NCBI GenBank assembly: GCA_963576565.1
Contig: OY755044.1
Span: 53,849,783-53,913,782 of the forward strand
Length of the DNA stretch: 64,000 nt
DNA from: Aspidapion aeneum
Taxonomy: Eukaryota; Arthropoda; Insecta; Coleoptera; Brentidae
Direction of reading: 5' to 3'
The number at the start of each line of letters is the position of its first letter. Positions within the stretch are counted from its first letter, which is position 1. The translations under genes and the position numbers were made by a program. The notes under the pieces were generated by a model. It was not told the origin of the DNA. It did not search any database and saw nothing but the letters and a program-made list of their open reading frames with translations. This document shows, one piece after another, positions 20,372 to 29,603 of the stretch.

Positions 20372-22594
20372 AGGTATAAAGAACTCCGCACCCGTTTACA
20401 CAGGCCTTATGGAAAATTTTTGGCTCGGTGGAATTGGCTATAATTTTAGTGTGTTATAGTAGGATATGTAACTAAAAACAATGTAAGTAAAGTTAAGTAT
20501 TGCTATGTACAGTTTTTGAGATATAAACGATCAAAGGTCGTTTTTGTGTATGTTTTAATAGGAAGGGCAAAAAAATATCGAAATACAAAATATCGAAAAT
20601 ACATAATATCGAAACTACAAAATATCGAAACAACAAAATATCGAATAATAAAATATCGACAACACAAAATATCGAAACTACAAAATATCGAAACAACAAA
20701 TTATCGAAAATACAAAAAATCGAAAACACAAAATATCGAAAATACAAAATATCGAAAACACAAAATATCAAAAATACAAAATATCGAAAATCAAAAACAG
20801 AAAATTTCGGAACCTTCACCTAACCTGACCCTTACCTAATCTAACTCAACCTAATCTGACGTAATAAACCACACGAAAATAGATTGTTTCAAAAACTAAC
20901 GTAACGAAACCTAATCAAATCTAACCTAACCGAACCGAACGGAACCGAACCGAACCAAAGCAAACTAAACCAACAATTTGAAAAAAAAAAAGACTTTTCC
21001 TGACTTTTTTCCCGGGATCCTAGAGGGTGTGAATTCGAACAGAACCGAACCGGATGGAACCGAACGAAACCGAACCCAACCAAACCTAATTAGCAGTGTT
21101 ATAGTTTAGTTTGGTTAAGTTAGGTTTTGTTTGGTTTGGTTCGATTTAGTTAGGTTTGGTTCGGTTTGGTTCGGTTCGGGTCAGTTCGTTTCGGATTCAC
21201 ACCCTCTAGCATCCCGGGAAAGAAGTCAGGAAAGTTTTTTTTTTAAATTGTTGGTTCAGTTTGCTTTGGTTCGGTTCGGTTCGGTTAGATTTGATTAGGT
21301 TTCGTTAGGTTAGGTTTTTGAAACTTTCTATTTTCATGTGGTTAGGTCAGATTAGGTTAGGTTACGTCAGGGTCAGGTTAGGTTAAGGTTCCAAAATGAT
21401 CTATTTTTGATTTTCGATATTTTGTATTTTCGATATTTTGTGATTTGATATCTTGTATTTTCGATATTTTGTATTTTCGATATTTTGTATTTTCGATATT
21501 TTGTATTTTTGATAGTTTGTATTTTCGATATTTTGTGATTCGATATTTTGTGGTTTCGATATTTTGTAGTTTCGATATTTTGTAGTTTCGATATTTTGCA
21601 GTTTCAATATTTTGTAGTTTCGATATTTTGTAATTCGATAAAATGTAGTTTCGATATTTTGTGGTTTCGATATTTTGTAGTTTTGATATTTTGTATGTTT
21701 TCGATATTTTGTATTTTCGATATTTTGTGTTTTCGATATTTTGTGTTTCGATATTTTTTCGCCCTTCCGTTCTAATACTAATAACCCTTAAATCTTGACA
21801 GAAAAAAAAAATTGACCATAAAAATGACTTAGTAAAGGTCAAAGAACAAAGTCACTTATGATGTCATTCTTGTCAATTTATTAAATAATATAGGGGGGAT
21901 AGTCAGAAAAGCATTTTTTTATATCTGAACTATTACCGAATTTTATAACTAGCACATTTTATTTTGGCAAAGATTAATAGTTTTATATATTATTTAAAGA
22001 AAAAAAATATTTTTGTTTTTTGGTCTCCCCCACTTTTCTAGATATTAATTTTTTTATTGCAGGTACTTTTTCTTACTAAATAAAATTGACTTTAGTTGTT
22101 TTAAGCTATTTTCCGTATGACACAAATTAATTTGTTAAATATTTTGTAATAAAATACAGCTCAAAGAATATTTTTGTTATATAAAAAAATACTTAGCTTT
22201 TGGTTGAGGCAAAGGGTCTTTAAAAAAAAATCTAAATTTTTTTGCCCCTATATAATTTTTAACAGCTCGCTGAATTTTAATTAAACTTTACCTGCGTATT
22301 TTTGTAACTTAGCGTCATACTAGGAAAAAAAATGTTTTTTTTTCTATGTTTAGTTTTAAAGACATTAATTTTTGTAGCTCTAACTATTCTTATAAAGTAG
22401 TATATTTACAGCACGGCGACAAAAAAAAGTTATTTAACGTCCAATTTTTGCTGTACGTACCGAAATTCTAAACAAATAAGAGCCAAGACAGTAGAAAATT
22501 ATATGAAGTTACAATAACATACATAAATTTATAGCCAATTTCACCGAGCCAAAAATTTTCCATAAGGCCCGTGTAAACGGGTGCGGTCTTCTTT
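20372..22594. repeat. Outer inverted-repeat element enclosing family E
   Basis: A ~65-bp arm with CCGCACCCGTTTACAC, GGCCTTATGGAAAATTTTTG and GCTCGGTG at 20381-20440 recurs inverted at 22522-22588, nearly identical. Less similar sequence continues inward. The family E element (20561-21768) lies inside. Sequence at 21778-22520 is AT-rich and non-coding. No TSD was established. Confidence 0.65.
20561..21768. mobile_element. Family E foldback-like element, 1208 bp, 9-bp TSD
   Basis: Ends are GGAAGGGCAAAAAAATATCG and, inverted, GGAAGGGCGAAAAAATATCG. They are flanked by GTTTTAATA (20552-20560) and GTTCTAATA (21769-21777), a 9-bp TSD with one mismatch. The arms of roughly 250 and 370 bp are arrays of ACAAAATATCGAAA modules of 13-15 bp, inverted across the centre. 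A second inner inverted repeat of AACCTAACC/AACCGAACC-rich DNA surrounds a core with CCTGACTT, CCCGGGATCCTAGAG and GTGTGAATTCG, shared with family D. The lysine- and isoleucine-rich frames here are repeat translations. Confidence 0.87.
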
Positions 22595-23059
22595 CCATAA
22601 GAGGTAAAAAAAAAGATAGAGATAGCATTTATGAAAAAGAGACCGCAATATGCCTGAGTCCCGCAGAAGGCTTTGCAGCGATGTCAAAGGTAACCTTGAT
22701 AAATTACTACAGGCGCACGCGGTCCAATTCGTCAAGGGGCGGAATATCTGAAACATCTTTTTAGGGCGAGAATTATTACTTGACTTGTCACCATACAAGA
22801 AGTGGACTATTAAAAACGTGAACATTTTATTTTTAAAATTTTATTAAATATGTTCCTAAAACACCTAGATCGGATAATAAAATAAATTGTCTGTCTCAAT
22901 ACACGATAACTCAAGAACACCTCAAACGATTTTAACTCAATATGATACACAAGTTTTATGTCGGCATTAGATTTTGGTTAAAAAGAAGGGTTAGTTAATA
23001 GTATTATTTAACCAATTTTACCTTAAAGCTATCAACTTTTCTTATTGTGTCGATTTTTG
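22595..23059. other. Intergenic, no gene seen
   Basis: AT-rich sequence with no recognisable gene, repeat end or RNA feature. Confidence 0.4.
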
Positions 23060-23354
23060 TTCACGTAATTCAGCGAATTATTTACTACTGGTCAAATCGA
23101 AATTCTCACCGAAAACCGTACAATGAATGAATAAATGATGAGTAGTTTGTATTCTACAAAAAGATGAGGCATAACTAGTATCACCAGTAAACAAAACATT
23201 GATAAAAGTCAGGTCTACACAGTTTTAAATTTTATATTTTTAGAATTATTGTTAATAACTTCTTTATTCTGCAACTTTTATATAGATGATTTTAGGTACA
23301 ATCACTTATTTTTACGAGTTAAAATAAATGACTCAACTTTGAGAACACCCTGTA
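23060..23354 (+). repeat. Single arm of the 2281-3010 foldback family
   Basis: Compared with 2700-3010, it shares ACTGGTCAAATC, ATTCTCACCGAAAACCGTAC, CCAGTAAACAAAACATTGAT, CTTTATTCTGCAACTTTTAT and the terminal ACTCAACTTTGAGAACACCC. The opposite arm is missing, so this is a half element. Confidence 0.75.
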
Positions 23355-24230
23355 CAAATACTCCTACGTGCACCGTGACAAAATGTTTTAAAACAAATTA
23401 AATTATTTCATACTTTTTGGTACCGAACCGAACCTTTAAAAGCATGTTATTTTTAGTTTTTAAAACTATAATTTATTTTATTCAGACGATTCGATAAATA
23501 ATTTATTCAGTATAAATGGAAGATAAATTGTGTAAATAAAAAACGTGTTAACAATACTATCCTAATCAAAAGATATTGGTTTAAAATTGTATTTAATCAA
23601 AAATTGAGTAAACACATATTGCATTTTTTTCGTGATATACATAAATAGATTAATTTTTACTAAACGAGGTAGTTTTAAAGTAGACTTTTTCTAAAATGCC
23701 TGGTTCAATTGTGGCCATATTTGGCTCGTTGCTAGATACTGCATGTAAATATGCTTCTAGGCCGAAAACGGAGTGCCTTTTCAGATATTTTGCCTTGATT
23801 ATTAATAGAATGGAACTCAATGGATAAAACAAATAGAGGCTTTAACATTTTCTGGCAACGTTTCCAAACTTTATGTTTTCGTTTTTTGACCGCAATCTAT
23901 TTTTTTCATGTTTCATTTTTAAATCTTTTTTGTTTTTTGCCCCATTTATTTGCTAACACTTTCTACCATGGTTTTGTTTATTATAACTGAGTTTAGTACA
24001 CGTAGGCCCTGGTATGCTTAGTCAGGCCCTCATTTGGCATCGATTTTCTCTCAGTATTTATTAAAAACGTGCATTATTCATTTATTGGACATGTCACCAT
24101 CTGGTCTTGTTCCTATACTTATATACACCTCACGAACAAGCTGCAACAGTAAATTATAACAATAAAAGATGATATGTAAATTTTTTGGGAATTTTTGGGA
24201 AATAAAAATGTTATGTTATGTTATACTTAC

Positions 24231-24387
24231 CATTAGCTCCCCATAGACACGAGTTCTTCTTTATCAAGAAGAGATAACCAAAGACATGGGAGGGGAATAG
24301 ATTACCCTTTCTTCCTGCGCTAACGTAAAGATTTACTGGGCGTCCATTTTTACATTCGTCTCTGGTGGCAGCATATAGTCTATTCAT
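24231..24387 (-). CDS. Possible first coding exon, unrecognised
   Basis: An ATG at 24387 opens 52 codons without a stop (MNRLYAATRDECKNGRPVN .. LYVSAGRKGNLFPS .. GYLFLIKKNSCLWGAN) and meets a consensus donor, G|GTAAGT, at 24230. The peptide is of balanced composition and not repeat-like. Its GRP..L, GYLF and CLW spacing is faintly reminiscent of a FLYWCH finger, but the downstream histidine/cysteine part is not seen. No following exon was found with confidence, so this may also be chance or a TE fragment. Confidence 0.25.
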
Positions 24388-24990
24388 TTATAACTGAGAA
24401 ACGATAAATCACTGAAATGTTCTATTCATGAACGTAGGCATAGCGCTTGGAAAAATAATGCACCTACCTAAAAAATTCAACACCCAAAAAATATAAAACA
24501 ACGCGCCCAACAAAAATAAAACAACTGTTTCAACCTATGCGTGTTGGCGACCTACTATATAACCAGACGTAACTACCGTTCGATTTTAATAGACTTAATA
24601 GACTAATGTAGTGTGATTTTAATAAACAGAACTGATTCGTGTTAATGAAATACTTTTATTTTAGATTAAAAAATAGGATTGTGTTAAGAATATTATTCTG
24701 ATACTTTGACTTACCACAAATTTAAGTATTTGTCCCTTTGATAAGTTTTAGTCGGCAAAAAAAATATCGTTTTTTTTTTATTGTGACTAGCCTATATTGA
24801 AGTTGAAAGGCAAACATTGCAAACGCGCATGTATTTACAATTTTTTAATATATTGTTAGGAAGAGTAGTTCATCCCCTAAGTTTGCAACCCTGACATCCT
24901 TAGGCTATTCCTGTGGGACTCGAAAAACTGGTACTTTTTTCAGTTTTTTCGAAAAAAACACTTAATCAGAGTTTTGGCCAAATATATTTT
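24388..24990. other. Intergenic, no gene seen
   Basis: AT-rich DNA with nothing recognisable. The flanking stretch 23355-24230 is likewise without a supported gene. A short minus-strand frame at 23650-23832 has no identifiable homology. Confidence 0.4.
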
Positions 24991-25735
24991 AGCTCACACA
25001 TATACTATACTATAGTAGTGTGAGCTATGGTGATCCTAATTTTTTCGAGAAAAAAAAAGTTGCACCGATTTCAAAAATTTTTATATATCTTTGCGTTTCA
25101 GATGATTTTGAAACTTTTTTGTTGCGCCGTCTGTCTGTCTGTCTGTATGTCTGTTTGTATGTCTGTAACGACCAACGCGCATAACTCAAAAGCCGCTTGG
25201 CCGATTTTAATGAAATTTGGTTCCTAGGCTGGGTCTTGGGTCGAGATGGTCCCATTTAAAAATGAACAAAATCCACCGAACAGAAACCAAATAAAAGGGT
25301 GGGGGTAGATTTCAAAAATTAAAAAGTTTATGTGAAAATATGGCGTGTGTGATATCAAACGAAAGGTAATTGAGTCTGCAGTTAAACAAAATACATTTTA
25401 ATTTATTTAAAAAAAAAGGGTGGGGGTATATTTTAAAAATTAGAGTTTAAGTGAAAATATGGCGTGTGTGATATCAAACGAAAGATAATTGAGTCCGGAG
25501 TTTAACAAAATACATTTTAGTTTTTTGTTTTTTTTTTAAGGGAGGGGGTAGATTTCAAAAATTTGAGCTTAAGTCAAAACATGGCTTGTGTGGTATCAAA
25601 CAAAAGGTAATTTAGTCTGGAGTTAAATAAAATATATTTCAGTTTTTAGTTATATTAGCTCACACGTACACTATAACTATAGTACCTAGTGTGAGCTTAG
25701 GGGCCCATATATTGGCAGAGTATTTTGTCTGCCGT
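24991..25735 (+). repeat. Hairpin-ended repeat R, copy 1
   Basis: Both ends carry hairpins with the same 9-bp arms, AGCTCACAC and GTGTGAGCT (24991-25026 and 25657-25697). Inside the left hairpin are a (GTCT)n tract and the box CGCGCATAACTCAAAAGCCG followed by CCGATTTTAATGAAATTTGG, a configuration common in arthropod repeats. Then come three ~120-bp units with GGGTGGGGGTAGATTT, ATATGGCGTGTGTGATATC and GGTAATTGAGTC. No protein is encoded. It may be a non-autonomous rolling-circle type element, but the ends do not prove it. Confidence 0.72.
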
Positions 25736-26062
25736 CTCAAAATCCAAGACGAACGAAATTAAATTGTATCCTGCAAAAATTCTCGTTTAATTTTATGTTG
25801 CGAACATGTTTTATATATTTTTTTAAATTGGTAAAAATGCTGCATTCTTGCCACGCACAACAAGGTACGAATCAGCAAAATCGGATCGGTGGTTCTAAAA
25901 CAAATTATTTTTGTTTCAACCATTGTTGTGAATATTTCCTTGCCAGATCATATCTGCATTTATTTCCTTACCACCACACCCAAGTTTGCAACCCTGAAAT
26001 CCCTATGCTCCTCCCGAGGGACTCGAAAATCATGCAATTTTTTTAGTTTTTTGAAATATACT

Positions 26063-26200
26063 TAAGCGCGGATTTGAGGGGGGGGGGTAACGTGGTAACT
26101 ACCCCCCTAGAACAAAAAATATGCACTTTTTGTTAATGATTAAAGGAAAAATAGGTAAATTACCCCCCCCCCCCTAGATTTTCACCCTGATCCGCGCTTG
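26063..26200. mobile_element. hAT-like MITE, 138 bp, 8-bp TSD
   Basis: Termini are TAAGCGCGGAT and, inverted, CAAGCGCGGAT. An identical AATATACT lies on each side (26055-26062 and 26201-26208). G-run and C-run arms face each other, and it is non-coding. A truncated relative lies at 12299-12334. Confidence 0.83.
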
Positions 26201-26603
26201 AATATACTACCTTATTATTTTTTTTTGGTTATTTACGTTCTATACTTTTGCAAAGCCCCCCAAATTCTCTACAATTTAAGCGCAACTCTAGCTTCCTAGG
26301 TTAATTGGTTGCGGAGATACGTGTGGTCTAAGATGTGCAGATTTTTACAAAAACTTAAATTTTACAGGTAGGGTCATTTTCTGAGCCTCTTACCTGCTAA
26401 ATTAACCGTCCTAGAGAAAAGTGATAAGGAATTTATAGAGAATTCTATTGGCTTTAACACGGTGCTAAAGTTGAGCCTCTAGGTATTATAGTTTGGGCAA
26501 AAGCGAACAAAATAGTAAACCATCAATGTTTCAGAAAACAAAATAGAACATTGTACTAAATAAATATAGAATCTATAGTATTAGCCCATAGCATCTTTCT
26601 TCT

Positions 26604-27488
26604 GCTTTTTTATTAAGATTTTATAACACCTGTCTTAGCCAATTACTAATTGATGGGAACCAATACTGCCTGACCTGTTAACAGAACCAAAATTGCTAAA
26701 AAGGTAGAATATCAACATATTTTTTTCATTCTGTAAACCGTTCAGAATGCTAGAGTAATGAAAGTTAACACGAGCACTGAATTTTCAGGTGTCAAACAAA
26801 TTACATAAAGGGGCGTATGGGGGCAAAATGTGTTTTTATATTATCCGTTATATCTTCTAGACTATTACACCTGTTCATTTAGGTGTCTCTAAATTGGTAG
26901 CTCAGACAATAACTAACAGGCCTGCTATATAAAAAAAAAATTCAACGCTGTTAGTAAGACCCCTAATTAGAGGTAATTTTTTTTACATTTATGATAAAAA
27001 AAAGTTCATTGACATTTAATCAGCCCTAGGTCATCGAGATTGTACCAAAAGAGTGCGGTCGACCACTTCTTAATTTTAAATACTTTACAATTGACCCGCG
27101 GCACCTAATGGCTACAGGGGCCCAAAATCTTATTTTGAACAAAAGTCTTTTTTTTTTATCTACGGGACCTTATTAACCGCTTAATTTTTTTTTTAAATTA
27201 GTAGGCTTGTAGGCAATTGTATGAATTACCAATTAAGTGAGACCTAGATGTACAGGGTCAATAGTCTAGAAGTTAATATAGGGATAATCTAAAAACACAT
27301 TTTGCCTCCATACGCACCCAAGAGGCCATAAATCTAATTTGTTTTGAGAACTGAGGAATTAGTACTGAAAAGTCGATATGCGTGCCAAGTTTCATTACTC
27401 TGGTTTAAACCGGTAAGAATTAAAAAAAAAAATTGTGGGGATTAGTAGTCGATCAAAACAGGTGTTATAAAATCTTCATCAAAAAGCC
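26604..27488. repeat. Long foldback element (about 330-bp arms)
   Basis: AAGATTTTATAACACCTG at 26615 recurs inverted at 27460. Inverted similarity continues through CAGAGTAATGAAA/CTAGAGTAATGAAA, GGCAAAATGTGTTTTTA, TTCTAGACTATT and the CCTACTAATTT region. The loop is about 180 bp. Arms have diverged noticeably. No coding capacity. Confidence 0.75.
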
Positions 27489-28420
27489 ACAGAGGCTAAA
27501 CTTTGACGCTATGGCTACTGACCAATATGTATATATAAATATCTTTAGATCAATGTGGATTTAATACTTTAGAATAGTATATGGTTTAAAATATTTTTAT
27601 TCCCGAAACAATTAAACAGAAACATAAATTTAAACCATAAACAACAAAACAAAAAATCCAAAACCTAGAGGCACTATTTTTAAGCCAGATTAGAGCCAAT
27701 TCAATTCTCTACAAATTCTTTTCCTATGAATTTTTTCTAGGACAAGTAGTTTTGTCGGTACGTGGCTTGAAAAATGACCGTACCAATAAAATTTCACTTT
27801 CACACAACGAAGAGACCTACAGAGCTGAGGTTACCCTTACTCGAAAAATGCTTCCTTAATTCTGTGCAGTGCAGTTTGTCCTATTAAAATCAATGGTATA
27901 GTTCAAAAGTTATAATGAAAAAAAAATTGTCTGGTTTTTTTGGCCCACCCGGTACATCAAATAGGTTAATCAAGCATATTGTCATCACTTTCAAGAAACT
28001 CACAACAAATTAATGATGTAGCGAGTGCAATTAAAGTTTAATTTACAATAATAAGTAATGATGATGTAATATACAATGTACCTACTCTATTCCTGATGTG
28101 ACATAATGTTGATGAAGTGGCACCTAAGTTATTTAAAGTTGAGGTAGGCCTAGTAAATAGTTGTCAGCTTATTGCCTTATTAAGAACTGGAGCAACGTAA
28201 AGCAGATCGGTGAACTTTTAACTCGTGCTTTCCTCACCTACACAAGAAAATATTATTCTTGAGCATACTGCAAAGAGGGATAAAAAAATGGGATTTAAGC
28301 TTGGAAAATAATTTCTTAAGGATTTAAGCTTTAAAGAAACGGAAAAGAACCTGTTGTTGTGTTCCAGAATTTGGGCTTCTCAGGTCCCGTGCCGCTCTTT
28401 TGCTCTTCCGGATCTGAATA
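27489..28420. other. Intergenic, no gene seen
   Basis: No gene, RNA or clear element boundary is recognised. 25736-26054 and 26209-26603 are also without supported features. Confidence 0.4.
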
Positions 28421-28990
28421 CTCTAAAAATACTCTGCCAATTTATGGACATCTAAGCTCACACGATTAATGTATAACGTAGTTTTTACCCATTTTGGTCC
28501 GCGAAAAAACTATGACACACAGGGACCCGTCCGATGGGATATTCTCCCCCAATGTAACACTACAGAAAAACTATAATGTATTTTTTTGATATTCATGCAC
28601 AGTTACCTTTAATATAACCGAACCGAACCGAACCACACAAGTCATATTTTTAGCAAAAGTATAATTTTTTAGATCATCCCCCACCCCTTGTTTTGATTTA
28701 TGTTCGCTGGATTTTATTTATTGTTAGGTCGGACCATTTAAAGCCAAAACCCAATCTAGGTACTAAATTTTATCTCAAACACAAGTAATATTATTTTCAC
28801 CAGAACTGTAATTGTTGAAATCTACACCACCCTTGTTTTGCGGCGTATGTCCAGTGGATTCTATTAATTTTTAAATAGGACCATCCAGAGCCCAAACCCA
28901 ACCTAAGTACCAAATTTTATTAAAATCGAGCAAGCAGTTTTTAAGTTATGCAGCTTGGTCGTTACAGACAGACAAAAAAAATCAGTTTCT
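28421..28990 (-). repeat. Hairpin-ended repeat R, copy 3, degenerate
   Basis: This is a minus-strand copy. The end box ATACTCTGCCAAT..TAAGCTCACAC is at 28427-28462. Units with ATCATCCCCCACCCCTT, GTTCGCTGGATTTTATT and ACCAAATTTTATTAAAATCG follow, then TAAGTTATGCAGC..GGTCGTTACAGACAGAC at 28930-28975. The second hairpin is not intact. Confidence 0.65.
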
Positions 28991-29407
28991 TGCAACTTTA
29001 TCAAAAACAAAAAAAGCCAAGAAAGAAAAATACGGTAAATTAATCGGTCTATACTATAAAATGAGGAAAAAATATATATATTTTACAAAATTAATATATT
29101 AAAAAAATATATTTCTTTTATTTATATTTTTTTTACCCTGTAGGTAATGTGTTTTAAAATGTTGACAGTTTATACCTAATATTAATAATGTTCTCACTGG
29201 TACAAAGCACCATGCACTTAAATTTAGTTTCTCTCCTTTTAAAGTTAAACAAATTTAAGTAAAGGTTAGAACAAATTGTAAATAACAGCCGAACCGCCAA
29301 TAGGATTTTGAAAACTATGTTTTTATACAATTAGGCACTCTACGAGAGAACATTATAAAAAAACAACTTCTGGCTAAAAATCTTATACGTGAAATATTAC
29401 GTATATA

Positions 29408-29600
29408 CAGTCGAACCTCTCGAACTTCCATAACTCGAACTTCTATAACTCGAGCCTCTCTGTAACTCGAACCTTTTAAGTGGTCCCTGCACTTTTTATA
29501 TGTATTTTAACCTCTTTAACTCGAATTTCTATAACTTGAACTCTCCATAACTCGAACTGTTTTGGTTGTCCCTTTAAGTTCGAGTTATAGAGGTTCGACT
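29408..29600. mobile_element. pogo/Tc1-like MITE with TCGAACTT modules
   Basis: It begins CAGTCGAACCTCTCGAACTT directly after a TA dinucleotide. It ends AAGTTCGAGTTATAGAGGTTCGACT, lacking a clean terminal TG and TA. The interior has about six degenerate CTATAACTCGAAC modules, mostly in one orientation. CAGTCGAACCTC-type ends are typical of pogo-like elements. Non-coding. Confidence 0.6.
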
Positions 29601-29603
29601 TCA

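Noticed and set aside
20561..21768. CRISPR-like regular repeats
   Set aside because: Modules are contiguous without unique spacers and are inverted about a centre; the host is eukaryotic.
20493..21842. Several 60-150-codon frames rich in K, I, N or F
   Set aside because: Translations of the AAAATATCGAAA arms of family E on both strands.
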